NCBI GenBank assembly: GCA_948146395.1 | Contig: OX411549.1 | Span: 33,502,693-33,566,692 of the forward strand | Direction: 5' to 3' | Origin: Fragum whitleyi | Lineage: Eukaryota > Mollusca > Bivalvia > Cardiida > Cardiidae | Length of the DNA stretch: 64,000 nt | Shown here: positions 14,701-25,142 of the stretch, piece after piece | Layout: each line of letters opens with the position of its first letter | Numbering within the stretch: position 1 is the stretch's first letter | Made by a program: the position numbers and the translations under genes | The notes under the pieces: model-generated | Database searches by the model: none | What the model saw: only the letters and a program-made list of their open reading frames with translations | Told to the model about the DNA's origin: nothing

Positions 14701-17700
14701 ACTTTAGAATCCACACAAGCCAATAAAATAAAACAAAAATTTGATCGATTTGAAAAAAATGTTCATCGTCTTGAACGATTTCGAAAAGTTTTCAAATGAT
14801 TATGAAGCGTTTTTGACCGATTTGAGTGAGTGTTTGGAGTGAATGAATGTAGAGCTGAGTGAATGATTTAGAATGATTTTGATCGGAAATAAAGTCAATT
14901 TTACGATATTATTAACTGTATCAGATTTAATTCATGTACATTGTAAGTGACAGGGGTCTGTTCGAGAGTAATTTAACTGACCTATATGTATTAGTATCTT
15001 TAAATTCTTGTATCTCAATTTAACGAAGCCATAAATCTGACGGTTATAAAAAGGGTTCTTTCATTTTGCAAACGTCTATTTACGGAGAAATCCCCGGATA
15101 TTGCTTCGTCGTAAGTGTCGTCGACGTCATTGTCGTCGTTGTTGTCTCCGTGTTAAACTTCCGATATTTGGCATATCATGTACTAATATAATTACTAACA
15201 TTTTGGAATGTTAATGACTATCGAAAGAGCAACCCCTTCTACAATTAAAGACCTCGCGAAACTGACTCTACTTCCGATCAAAACCATTCTAAATCGCTCA
15301 CTCAGCGCTCTATTCACTCATTCCAAACACGCACTCAAATCGATCAAAAGCACTCCGAAATGTTTAGAAAACATTTCGAAATCAGCGAAGACGATAAATC
15401 TATAATTCAAAGTGATAAAATTATTCTACGATTTTATTTGCTCGAGTGGATTTTTAAGTGTCTGATGGGCCCATGAACAAATTCAAAGATCTTACAATTT
15501 TATATTGGCGTAAATTAAAAAAATCCTCTTATATTTATATACAAAAATGTGGATGGTAAGGAAATTGCTTGTTACAAGCAATAACAATCCATCTTGCATG
15601 AGCGACCACGTCTATTAAGTGACCAATTTTATTAAGCGACCGTTTCCAAAATCCCCTTCCTAGAATAAGAATATCTTGAAATGTAGATGTTATTGGTCAA
15701 TAAATTTTTGAAAATGAATCCTATGATGGTTACACTCATTATAATGTCTCAATGAGTTGTAACAACATAGGATTATTGAGAAATTCGCAATAATATAGAA
15801 ATTCAAAAAAGAAAATATGTTTCAGATTTGTAAACAAAAGGAGTATTAAGCGACCATTTTCTTCTTTTTTGGTCGTCCCTAAGTAGTCGCTTAACACAAG
15901 TTTTACTGTACTAGTACTTCAATTTTGCATTCAGAGGCGGCAAAAAGAGGCGCTCGTGGCGGAATAAGAGACAATCTCAAGTTTTATATAATTTTTTAGA
16001 ACAAATATAATGTGACACATAAAATGTTAAAAGTGATTCAATGACATTAATTAGTTAAAATAGTGTTTATCTCTCTGTTTATTTCCTCAGTTCGTTGGTG
16101 TTGAAGGCGTGGTAACAGCTATAGTAGACCAGTTTCCAGGCTACCTAAGACGTGGTCATAGACGTGAATTCTTTATTGGGTTTGTGTGTATATTGCAGTT
16201 CCTGGTGGGATTACCCATGGTGTGCCCGGTAAGTGATATACATTCTAGGAGGTGGTGTGTTTTGCTATTTTTAGGCAACTTTTTTCGTTAGCTAAAAATG
16301 TAGTTCCCGCAATCATTTTGATAATTTGGCTTTAAGCCATTAATGATATATTCCTGAATTCATCTTATTTTCAATCTTTTCTATTGATTATTTGCCCAGC
16401 ATAGTATATATTTTATTTAGTATATTGGCCACCGGCCTGTATACAACATGCACAAAAATAACAATTTCACATACAATGCTGTCATGGTGATGTTCGAGAT
16501 ACTTTAGATATTGCCAAATTTCTTTTTTCCATGGCATATAATATAAACATAGCAAGATTTCGTATTGTTGCCGTATTTTTGCTTACCATTAAAAGATAGA
16601 ATTTCTGTATATTTGGATTTTTATAATACTTTTTGCTGATATACTTAGTTCGCAATTCATCATACAACGGACAAATTAACAAGAAATGAAATTCACATTC
16701 GACCATTGAATTACAATATAGGCAATATGTAAGATCTTTCACAATATTTATATGACGACCTTTCTCTATCATTAAAGAATGTGCTGAGCTTCTAAATGAC
16801 ACTAAACTTTTCCTAAATTTGACTATATCAATTATACCCAAATATGTTTCTGGTGAAAAATTTTGTTTAAAATTGGAGTAATAAATCAATTTACTTGTTC
16901 TGTTACAATAACTGTACCAGTGTCGGGTATATTGATCTATCAATCTATTTCTATAAGCTTTCAAAAACTGGTTGGCATTTGTGACTGCTTGCCTTTCCCA
17001 AATATAACCAAAACCATTTGTATAAAGACTAATCCTCACTTTAGAAACCCAATTTTTAAAACCTCTTTCATCTAATATTTTCAACATATCATAACATTTC
17101 CTGATGTTTTATTTATCTTAAATGACCTGACACTCATTAACTTCCGTTAGTGCTCGAGTGTTCCCGTAGCGTGACTCAATTTCATTTCACCGTTTTACTT
17201 TTTTTTTCACATCTTCTTAACAAAGTCGCGGTAGTACGGTGGTTACAGATGCCTTCCCGTACACCGATAAATAGTTGGGTCGAGTTCAATTCCCGTTTAT
17301 TATTTTAATCATTGTGATTATCTTAAATTATTTATCTCTTTCCTTTTTAGCTCACCTGAGCACGAAGTGCTCAAGGTGAGCTATTGGGATCGTAGAATGT
17401 CCGTCGTCCGTCGTCAGTCGTCCGTCGTGCGTCGTGCGTCGTGCGTCGTGCGTCGTCCACAATTTCTTTAAACATCTTCTCCTCCTAAACCAGTGGGCCA
17501 ATCTTGATGAAACTTGACAGGGATGTTCCTTGGGTCAAGCTCTACCAAAGTTGTTCAAATAAATGAAATCCACCCTTAACTTTCCCTTTACCCTTAACAA
17601 AAAGGGTGAAAATATGAAAATCTTTAAAAATCTTCTTCTCTGAAACCAGAAGGCAGACAGCTTTCATATTTGGTATATAGCATCATCTAGTGGACCTCTA

Positions 17701-20700
17701 CCAAGTTTGTTCATATCAAGACCCTTGGGTCAAATTTGGGCTTTGCCCGGGCCCAACCCTTTTTACATAGAATCAAAGAGCGAAAATCATTAAAAATCTT
17801 CCTCTCTGTAACCAGATGGCAGACAGCTTAAATATTTGGTGTGTAGCATCACCTAGTGGACCTCTACCAAGTTTGTACATATCAAGACTCTTGGGTCATA
17901 TTTGGGCTTTGCACGGGTGCATCCCTTTATCTCTTATGAGCATGAAGGGTAAAAAAATGAAAATCTTCAATAATCTTCTTCTCTGAAACCAGAAGGCAGA
18001 AAGCTTTCATATTTGGTATGTAGCATCATCTAGTAGACCTCTACCAAGTTTGTTCATATCAAGACCCTGGGGTCATGTTTGGGCTTTGCTCGGGCCCAAC
18101 CCTTTTTACATAGAATCAAAGAGTGAAAATCTTTAAAAATCTTCTTCTCTGTAACCAAATGGCAGACAGCTTTCATATTTAGTGTGAAGCATCACCTAGT
18201 GGGCCTCTACCAAGTTTATACATATCAAGACTCTTGGGTCATATTTGGGCTTTGCACGGGTGCATCCCTTTATCTTTTATGAGCACAAAGGGTAAAAAAT
18301 TGAAAATCTTCAAAAATCTTCTTCTATGAAACCAGAAGGCAGACAGCTGTCATATTTGGTATGTAGCATCATCTATTGGACCTCTACCAAGTTTGTTCAT
18401 ATCAAGACCCTTGGGTCATATTTGGGCTCCACCCGGGCACAACCCTTTTTACATAGAATCAAAGAGCGAAAATCTTTTAAAATCTTCTTTAATTGAAACC
18501 AGAGGGCACACTGCTTTCATATTTGGTATGTAGCATCATCTTGTGGGCCCCTACCAAGTTCGTTCATATCAAGACCCTTGGGTCATATTTGGGCTCCACC
18601 CGGGCGCATCCCTTTCAGCTCATCTGAGCACGATGGGTTAAAATGGGAAAACCTTCAAAAATCTTCTTCTCTTAAACCAGAAGGCAGACAGCTTTCATAT
18701 TTAGAATGTAGCATCATCTTATGGACCTCTTCCAAGTTTGTTCATATCAAGACCCTTGGGTCACTTTTGGGGTCCACCTGGGTGCATCCCTTTTTACATA
18801 GAATCAAAGAGCAAAAAGGCATATCTGTCTTGCTCTTCGCTGAAAACGTTCCATGGTATTGATCTAGGCAATTATCTTCTTTTTGACATCTGCCTATCTA
18901 ATTAATGTGATTTCCCAGGGGTCATACAGACTCAGGTGAGCGATCTAAGACCATCTTGGTCCTCTTGTTTTTATTTTATTTCTTATTGTTATTATGTTAT
19001 TAGTTTTTTGGTCAGTTGTGATTAATTATATTATTGTTACATCATTCAATTTAGGTTGTTTGCACCAACCAAGATTATTGTATGATCGAGAGTAAGATTT
19101 GTTTCATACCTCAATGAAAAATATAATAAGTTGTTAGTAAGCTTGTACCAAAAAGTAGCCCCCCAAAAAAGATCTCATTTGCTTCATGATATTGACTTAT
19201 AAGATATATGAGTTTTTGACGTGAATAACCTTATCACACTTAAACAGGAATTGAATTCGATTAACGTGTTTAAACCCTGTTATGATTTTGATTTCATACC
19301 GTTATGTATTAAAAATAGTGCATTTTCATCTCTTAAGTAAAGATCTAGGTACATTTCAAAATTTATAATCATTTTCAGCAGTTTACAATGATTTATGGAC
19401 AGGACTTTGCAATGATCGAATTGAGGCTAATGGAAAGATTTCTGTGCCGAATCAAAATATCAAAGTATCAAAATAGGAACTTAAAAAAGTGTTATCCAAA
19501 AAAGAAATAGAAATATTTCTGGTCTTAGTCGGACTTGAATTCGTGGCCTCCTGATTACGGGAAAGCATCCTTACCACTAACGCTAATTTTCCGTATGTAC
19601 TGTGAGTTTTGATATATATTTTTACATCTTAACTTCTCGAGTATAAGTCTATATTTAGAAACATATTTACCGACTATCAATAGGGGTCAAAAGGAATATT
19701 TAATGAGTGCCAGGTCATTGTAGATAAATAATAACGATCATTAGATGTGTTTAAAAGTTTTACCCAATATTTTCATACACCTTTTGCATAATCTGTTATA
19801 TTCACAATTCAATACTCTTTGAAATGAGGAATTTCAATGGATAATTTGAAATGAATGTATCGTAAAGTCTTTGTAAAGATTTTTGCACAAACTACTCAAT
19901 CAATTGCTCTAAATATGATACCAATACAAACAAAGCATATTGTCATAATATTTTATGGATGTATTTCCTTCTCAATTTCTCACTTTATTTTCAATTTCAG
20001 GGCGGAATGTACGTATTCCAGCTATTCGACTATTATTCGGGCAGTAGGATTCTTCTATTTGTAGCCGCATTCATGTGTATTGCCGTTGCATGGTGTTATG
20101 GTAATGATCCTTGATTTTTCTATATTTTGGTTATGACAATTACCAAGGGCGTAACTTCCATTACGCACATTACGCAAGTTCGTAATGGAAATATATCCTG
20201 TTTCGAAACAAAAACGTCGTTGATGAATGATCATTACACCGAAACTTCGGCTTATTCAAGCTGTAGTTACGATGTTTTGATTATTCATCAACGCTCTAAT
20301 CATAGAAAAGGGGAGTTGACGGAGGACATTTCTCTTTTGTCACAATCCAGATACCGCCTTATCTTATATATTCAATGTTGGTCTTCTTCCGAGTGCGTGT
20401 ATAAATTTCAAAATCCTAGTTACGCCTATGATTAGGACCATTTTATATAAATCTTAATTTGATAAATTATGATGCTATTGAATATGAAAACAAAATTCGT
20501 GTAATTCTTGGTTGGAAAAATTGGAACTAGAATAGCGTATTTTTGATACGATATATAATATATACTTGTTTTATGTAGACGCAAAACTTGCCAAAATTCC
20601 TCGGTAGAATGGAAACTTAAATTTTTTAAAGCTTTTCAGAAATATCATTAAAAAAAATTACACAATTCGTTAAAGTTGAATGGAGGTTTCCGTTCAAGGT

Positions 20701-23700
20701 CTGTTTCAAAAACTTAACGATCTTCTCCATTCTTGTAGTCCATGGTGTAAGTGTTTCCGCTCCGACATTTAAAATCTATAAATGGGTTTGTGCGTAACAT
20801 TTACAACACTTTGACATGAGCGCAAGCCACAAACATTTAGCAGCATTTACGGTGTAGTGTACATAGTGTAGAAAATTGTCTGACTGTCCACAGGTACTTT
20901 AAGACCTTATTCATTTACAAAGTGCGTAGCGGAGACTCTGGCCAGACTGTGCGAATGCACAGACTGACCAGAGTCTTCGCTTGGCGCACATTTGAAATTG
21001 TTGAAAATGTAACGCACATGCCCATCTATTATTCCAGGCGTAAGACGTTTCTATGACAACCTTGAGATGATGTACGGGTTCCGGATCAATCCCTACATGA
21101 TGGTAGGATGGACGGTCACTGCTCCCATTTTCTGCATGGTGAGTACATCTCCTCAACGCTGAATATTCCGGGTCCGAGATTTCAATACTGTTTCATACTC
21201 TTCTGAGAAAATTTACTCAAACTTTAGCTCGAGGCTGAAACTGTACTTTTTTCTTAATTATAAATATTTGATGAAAATGAAAGAAATCATTGGTAATTTG
21301 TAACATTTGTTGAATAGTCAAAGTTGGGATAAAATATTAATTCGATTTTCAATTTTCAGTTGGGTAAGAGAGAAGCTTTCTAATCATTGGTCACGAACAT
21401 GCAAAAAGATGAAATTTAATCTCCTCCTTTGTAGAATGGAATGTTAAAGTAAACAAAAAATCAAAAAAAGTTACACAGATGAAATCTGATTATTTTATTC
21501 GACCATCAATTTCTAAATCATTCATTCAGTGATCCACGATCAAAATGTCATATCGGCAATTGTAGATAAGATTTCTTGTCGGCCATCAATGTTTTTTTTT
21601 TTTTTTTTAAAAAAATACGTATCCAGAGCTAAAGACAGAGGGGGTATTTTAGTTTTTAAAATATTTGAATATCCCATCATTCATTACTTAAACCCTAAAC
21701 CCTAAACCTATGTTGTTGGTACTCATTTTAAACTTCCTTTCGAGACGATTCACACGATTAACCACAATGTAGGGGTTCATCGTGAAATAAAGATTTTAGA
21801 CTTGCCCTCTTATCTGGACTCCTGGGTTTCTATTAAATCCCATTTTAATAACTTATACAACATTCAAAGTCGTAAAAGGCAGTTGAAATACAAAAAGGCC
21901 ACTACTAAAATTGTTGGTTCGTTTTTTACTTTTTCAGACAATATTCATATTGAGTACAATTGATTACTCAGAGTTAGACTACAGACGGCCAAAAGGACTG
22001 TATACATATCCCCAGTGGGCAGTGGCTATCGGTTGGACGATGGCTGGTTTTGCGGCTGTATGGATCCCAATTTCTTGGTTATATCATATCGTTCGATATG
22101 GTCAGAATTGGAGGGTAAGTGATATATTACGATTACATGTAATTATATCCTCAATAAGTCGTGGCTTTTGGCTGCTCCATGACCGGGTTTGTGGCTGTTT
22201 GGATCCCAATTTCTTGGATATATCATATTGTCCGATATAGCCTAGTCAGAACTTGCGGACAGGTGGTTAAGTATATCATTTTCGTATAAAAAAAACTCTG
22301 TTTGTTAGTGCTTTATGGAAGACTATGGCTGGGTTTGCGGTTGTATGGATCCCCGTATCTTGGGTCCATATATCATATCGTCCAATATGGCCAGTCGGCG
22401 GATACGTATTTTACACCGACACTAACTTCTAAACGGCATCTTGATTTTAACTCGGCTGTTTTCGAGAAAACCCGAAGTATTGCAATAGCAATGCTGCATT
22501 GTCGTCGTCTTCGTTATCGTCGTCGTCAAGCGAAAACTTTGACATTTTGTAATATCTCTGCTTCTATTGAAGGCATCCACTTTAAACTTGGCACTCATAT
22601 TCACCATCAAAAGAACAACCTATACTATCAAGCAGGATAACTCTAGATGCATTTTGTGCAAATAATGCCTCTTTTTCGACTTAATTTTTTATCCACCACC
22701 CAGCAATCAACAGCTTCGACTAAGATTTTTAATTACCATCCAGTACTCAACAGCCTCGGCTTAAATTTTATCCCAGCACTGAACAGTCTCGACTTAGATT
22801 TTTATCAACTATCCAGTACTCAACAGCCGAGCCCGGGCACCCGGTATTTACTTTTATATCCGAAAGTGACAGTGAAATTGTGGTAGGAAATTCATTCACG
22901 GATAAATTTCAATTAATACCAATAGGAAAGATATATATTGAAAGAAGCATTTGAAGAGTATTCAAGGGTATCCGTGATTTCAAAATTGAGCCTGTGCGTG
23001 ACATTTCCAGCAATTTCACATAATGCGTTACGTTAAGACTCTGATCAGCCTGTGCATTAGCACAGTCTGATCGGGGTCTTCACTACATGCTCAATAGGTA
23101 TCTATAGCCTTTTTTTACAATTTAAGAATACTTTTGACGCCTTGTGTGGCAGTGTATGCAGTTATATCTTTATCCTTCAGCCTTCTATTTTGCACATATT
23201 TGCAATTTACACAGTCTTATTCTTTGTCCAAGCGGGCTCATATTTGACCATTCATTACGTCCAACAATTTAGAAGAAAAAATAGGTTTATAATTTAAAAA
23301 AAGGGTCAAAAGACATGTTTTCAAAAATTACCAAAATCAATTACGAGAGATCATGGCAAAACTATCGCTAGTGCCTATATGTTTATAGGCACTTACAATT
23401 ATTTTGCATTAGCCCCTTGACTTAAGCTGGAATACAGTATTGTCCAACTTGGTATATAATTTGTTTCAGACCTTCAAGCTATGCTTCAAACCACTAGGTT
23501 TGAAGGACCACCAGCTTAGACCTCAAGATCGCGGTGAAAAGACACTGGACAGTCTGCTAGAGCCGCAGCAATATTATATGCCACAAGCAGAGACAGGAAT
23601 CCGACAGAGAAAAGAAATGCCGCCCCCGGATTATACGGTAAGCTCAAAATTATAAACTTATTTGTCTAGATGAGTTTAGTGCTCTAAAACGGTTCGAAAT

Positions 23701-24689
23701 ATATTTACCTTATTTTCCAATTCATCAACACGCGTTCAAAATTCTTTTGTTAAAGATAGTCAAGGTAAGTCAATAACGCTTTGTGTATTCAATCCTAGGG
23801 GCATTAAGATCGATCTACGACGCGACCAAGTTTCTCCTGAAATTTTATAAAAGCTTTGGTGACGCGCGTTTTTTGTCTCCCACAAAATAGGAATGAGACA
23901 GGTAATGGCTTGGATGAAATCTTGTGGTTGTACTGGTGTAAGATACGACAAGAAACCATAAGTAGATGCCGCCACAATATAACTGTATTACGGTTTAAAG
24001 TTATTTGAATGAATTTTTGGAACTGCTTCTGCAATTACTTGGTAGAGAGGATCTTGACCCTTTTCGAACTACCACGCCTTGGTCAAGGTTGTACTTGTAA
24101 TAGGCGTGACAAGGATTTCATAATTTATTCGCATCCAGAAGTCGTCCAACAGAATAAATAGGATAATGGCGATATGTGGAGTGTGACAAAGGCTGAATAT
24201 CCTCCATCCGCTCCCCTTTTCTATGATTGGAGCATTGGTGACCAATAAAAAATCGTAAATACAGCTTAAATAAGCTGTAGTTTTGATGTTATGATCATAC
24301 ATCAACGACAATTTTCGAAAGGGGATTTATTTCTTTTACACTCTTGCGTAATGTGCGTAATGGTAGTTACACCCTTGCTAGTAATTGACATATATCTGGC
24401 GTAACTCTTTTTACTTCATGGGAAACTGCTTTTAATACGCTGCGCATGCTATACGTACTGTGAGCATATGATCAGCTCCAAATATAATATAGACATTCAT
24501 TTAATAGACCTTCTTCCAATGTCGAGATAGATTTTCAGCTACTTACTATCAATCACTCGGAATAGTCGAGCTTGGCTGTCAACTGTTAGCTTTTTCTAAA
24601 TTTGTTATTTTTCTTATTTTCAGGCCAGTCAAGGTTACGACAATCCAGCAATGAAACCCGGTAGAAATCCAGATTTTACCAAACTATAA
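2777..24689 (+). CDS. SLC6 Na+/Cl- dependent symporter, copy 1 (5'-partial, exons 2-15)
   Basis: Couples Na+ and Cl- gradients to uptake of a small amino-acid-like solute across the plasma membrane. Coding exons, joined by GT..AG introns with consistent phase: 2777-2908, 6432-6645, 7837-7968, 9086-9218, 10454-10588, 11031-11134, 11866-11990, 14216-14328, 16091-16228, 20001-20100, 21038-21138, 21938-22114, 23470-23637, 24624-24689 (stop TAA). This gives about 612 residues without the first exon. Visible family marks: TM2 with IPY and [14 protein letters not shown]3 with [11 protein letters not shown]; a long extracellular loop 2 with paired Cys and NNT, NGT and NVT glycosylation sequons; TM6 with [11 protein letters not shown] (Gln and Ser matching the family chloride site); TM7 [11 protein letters not shown]8 LGLDSQF (Na2-site Asp-Ser). 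The C-terminus FTKL could be a class I PDZ ligand. Affinity is to the GABA/taurine/creatine branch; the substrate is an inference. TM1 lies outside the window. Confidence 0.93.
3532..4270. repeat. Degenerate tandem repeat, AAGGTCAAA-rich, in intron
   Basis: About four diverged units of roughly 200 bp. Each carries one or more CAAGGTCAAATTTCAAGG-like blocks and a block resembling GTGCATTACTCATTCATTTA. It lies in the intron between exons 2 and 3 of SLC6 copy 1. No coding potential is seen. Confidence 0.6.
4609..5995 (-). repeat. Interrupted relatives of the TTAA-flanked element at 37648-38246
   Basis: The block from 4609 (TTTAGGTTTGTGTAAAGAG) onward is the reverse complement of the right end of 37648-38246, and 5310-5540 resumes its other half. 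A further half copy lies at 4340-4600. A mariner-like MITE (5529-5967) is inserted inside it. The arrangement is old, rearranged and noncoding. Confidence 0.55.
5529..5967 (+). mobile_element. Tc1/mariner-like MITE, full copy with TA target duplication
   Basis: 439 bp, flanked by TA on both sides (5527-5528 and 5968-5969). The termini begin CAGCTAATAACATCGTGAAA and end with the near-complement of that. The host sequence without the insert can be read from the related repeat near 4565 (GATATATTGCTAAACAACC), which identifies the target duplication as TA. There is no transposase gene; TIR start CAGT and TA targets point to mobilisation by a Tc1/mariner-type enzyme. Confidence 0.8.
6740..7010. 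repeat. Palindrome-containing dispersed repeat (AGCGACC family)
   Basis: Contains a perfect short palindrome near 6863-6890 (TTGAATCGTCTC and its complement around a 2-nt centre) and an AGCGACCATTCCC block near 6982. Both parts recur in the repeats at 15600-15912 and 46480-46802. Boundaries are uncertain. Confidence 0.4.
7674..7806. mobile_element. Palindromic MITE (AGCCCTGCGTTTAGG family)
   Basis: About 133 bp with inverted ends AGCCCTGCG/TTGGGCT and a second inner inverted pair around the centre. A second copy is at 54681-54815. Its right end lies 30 bp upstream of the 3' splice site of the exon at 7837. Confidence 0.7.
8350..8480 (-). repeat. SINE body fragment
   Basis: Reverse-oriented fragment sharing GTTTAACGCCATTCTCAAC and the downstream CGTACTACCACAACAAT-like block with the SINE copies at 9463, 13143 and 31600, and with the forward copy at 42400. 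There is no tRNA-like head here. Confidence 0.5.
9463..9605 (-). repeat. SINE body fragment
   Basis: Reverse complement of the 3' part of the SINE at 42400-42650: GTTTAACGTCACTTTCAAC, TATCGCGGCGGCTGGAGC and CCTAGCCTCCAGCTGCTAT-like blocks appear in the same order. Its end abuts the palindromic MITE that starts at 9606. Confidence 0.65.
9606..9853. mobile_element. Palindromic MITE (GGGCCCGAGGTTATAAAAC family)
   Basis: Ends read GGGCCCGAGGTTATAAAAC and the complement-like CTCGGGCCC. Inner arms TCTCAAATTT / AAATTTGAGA are also inverted. Further copies are at 25942-26213, 47795-48033 and 56105-56342. Noncoding. Confidence 0.75.
10146..10378. mobile_element. Palindromic MITE (GAGCCTGTGCGTGACATTTC family), diverged
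   Basis: Shares with better copies the outer arms around GACATTCCAACAATTT and the central inverted pair CTGACCAGCCTATGCGGATG / CACAGGCTGGTCAGAG. It lies about 75 bp upstream of the exon starting at 10454. Confidence 0.65.
11765..11794 (+). pseudogene. Relic of a duplicated exon start plus 3' splice site
   Basis: A TTTCAG acceptor followed by 30 bases matching the start of the true exon at 11866 at about 26 of 30 positions by eye. If used, the reading frame would run to a stop within about 20 codons, so it is a decayed duplicate or a decoy acceptor. It lies 101 bp upstream of the functional exon. Confidence 0.7.
12240..12740. repeat. Dispersed repeat, inverted-arm type
   Basis: Related blocks lie near 11283-11480 (one arm), 32925-33545 and 49485-49960. 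Shared segments include CTATCTGACGTCATCTATG, TTTCTCGATAAACCA-like pieces and AACAAAAGCTATTTTTTCAC-like pieces around an internal hairpin. It is noncoding despite the short open frame at 12538-12741. Confidence 0.55.
13143..13300 (-). repeat. SINE body fragment
   Basis: Reverse-oriented, with the same blocks as the copy at 9463 (GTTTAACACCTCTTTTAA, ATTGCGGAGGCTGGAAC, GACTCCAGTTGCTA). A tRNA-like segment with reversed B-box character (GATTCGAACTCATGATCC) lies further on near 13470 and may be the head of the same or another SINE. Confidence 0.55.
14502..14918 (+). mobile_element. Tc1/mariner-like MITE, full copy
   Basis: 417 bp, flanked by TA on both sides (14500-14501 and 14919-14920). Begins CAGTAAGAACATCAAATTGAC and ends in ATTATTAACTG. 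It has a central inverted pair around GGGAGGTAATCC/ATTACCCCC and lies in the intron between the exons at 14216 and 16091. Confidence 0.8.
15259..15420 (-). repeat. Partial mariner-like MITE
   Basis: Reverse-oriented right arm including AAAACCATTCTAAATCGCTC and TCATTCCAAACACGCACTC. The left arm is missing. The open frame over it is fortuitous. Confidence 0.65.
15600..15912. mobile_element. MITE ending in the CAGTAAAACTTGTGTTAAGC motif
   Basis: The right end reads TCGCTTAACACAAGTTTTACTGTA, i.e. a TA-adjacent CAGT terminus on the opposite strand. Internal AAGCGACC blocks and a central inverted pair (CTCAATGAG) are shared with 46480-46802. A mariner-type origin is likely but the left end is eroded. 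Confidence 0.5.
16482..17087 (-). pseudogene. LINE ORF2 C-terminal fragment (reverse transcriptase 3' end)
   Basis: An intact 201-codon frame on the minus strand inside the intron between the exons at 16091 and 20001 of SLC6 copy 1. It ends with a zinc-knuckle-like arrangement (YCLYCN ... [14 protein letters not shown]) typical of the C-terminal end of non-LTR retrotransposon polyproteins; no RT catalytic motif (YADD type) is present. It is therefore a 5'-truncated insertion antisense to the host gene. The clade is undetermined. The frame has no stop over 600 bp, so the insertion is fairly young or conserved by chance. Confidence 0.7.
17345..18972 (+). repeat. Satellite-carrying dispersed element (CTCACCTGAGCAC family)
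   Basis: Starts with AGCTCACCTGAGCACGAAGT, followed by a 7-bp microsatellite (GTCCGTC/GTGCGTC, 17399-17458), then about eight diverged units of roughly 160 bp alternating in a two-unit higher-order pattern. Units carry blocks like TCATATTTGGTATGTAGCAT and CATATCAAGACCCTTGGGTC. It ends near CAGGTGAGCGATCTAAGACC and GGTCCTCTTG. A fragment of its left end recurs at 41232-41330. Noncoding; it lengthens the intron of SLC6 copy 1. Confidence 0.8.
20148..20440. mobile_element. Palindromic MITE (GGGCGTAACTTCCATTACGC family)
   Basis: Starts GGGCGTAACTTCCATTACGC, with a central inverted pair around GGCTTATTCAAGCTGTAG. A second copy lies in reverse orientation at 24080-24372. The 102-codon open frame across it is not a gene. 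Confidence 0.65.
20777..21024. mobile_element. Palindromic MITE (GAGCCTGTGCG family) ending 13 nt before an exon
   Basis: Outer arms GTTTGTGCGTAACATTTACA and GTTGAAAATGTAACGCACATG; central pair GACTCTGGCCAGACTGTGCG / TGACCAGAGTC. The right end at about 21024 leaves only CTATTATTCCAG before the exon that starts at 21038. Confidence 0.8.
22172..22404 (+). pseudogene. Two tandem relics of the TM12-region exon
   Basis: Downstream of the functional exon 21938-22114, two partial, mutated copies of its 3' half follow: about 22172-22275 and 22308-22404. Both keep blocks such as GGATCCCAATTTCTTGGATA (first) and ATGGCTGGGTTTGCGGTTGT (second). The reading frames are disrupted and no clean 3' splice site is seen. 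The first keeps a donor-like sequence after its end. They record repeated local duplication of an exon end with its donor region. Confidence 0.75.
22987..23110. mobile_element. Shortened copy of the GAGCCTGTGCG MITE
   Basis: The left arm GAGCCTGTGCGTGACATTTC is near consensus, with a central pair CTGATCAGCCTGTGC / GCACAGTCTGATC; the right arm is truncated. Confidence 0.65.
24080..24372. mobile_element. Palindromic MITE (GGGCGTAACT family), reverse copy
   Basis: Ends in TAATGTGCGTAATGGTAGTT, the reverse complement of the start of the 20148 copy. The central pair CTTAAATAAGCTGTAG and the flanking CCCCTTTTCTATGATTGGAG block also match in reverse. It lies in the last intron of SLC6 copy 1. Confidence 0.6.
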
Positions 24690-25089
24690 CTTCAAAGACG
24701 CATTATCATGCATACATGTATACATTCCATTTTAATATGCTCTTAAGGTGCCAATATTTGTTTGAATGGCTCATGAAGTAAGATCAGGAAACTATTTTCA
24801 AGTGAAGCTCGATCGCCAGGAATACTACAAATAGAAAATACCTGTAGAACTAACCATCCCCAACGCTAACACTAGTAATACTTATGGTGTACACAAAGAA
24901 CACAGTAAAATTTAGTTATTGTACAATGGCCTATGTTTCTAAGATGATAAATTATCTAATAACTCATTTTTGTATTGCACATATCATCACAAGAACAACT
25001 ACCATACTGCTTGCTAAATACCTCTTAATACAAAAATGTGAAAGTTATCGATTTTGAACATATTTTTGATAAAGGACAATCTCAGGTCA

Positions 25090-25095
25090 AATAAA
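25090..25095 (+). terminator. Candidate poly(A) signal AATAAA, SLC6 copy 1
   Basis: First canonical hexamer I found after the stop codon, 400 bp downstream. The position is plausible for a 3'UTR but not proven. Confidence 0.4.
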
Positions 25096-25142
25096 ACCAA
25101 CTATACAATCGATGTTGCTCGAGCGATATGGGAGCAGACATT

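Noticed and set aside
17399..17458. Possible CRISPR-like short repeats
   Set aside because: A 7-bp direct microsatellite without spacers, in a eukaryotic intron.
20127..20435. 102-codon open frame
   Set aside because: Coincides with the palindromic MITE at 20148-20440; the second copy at 24080 has no matching frame.
22302..22640. 112-codon open frame downstream of the exon relics
   Set aside because: Starts in the second exon relic but out of the transporter frame; no splice acceptor or domain.
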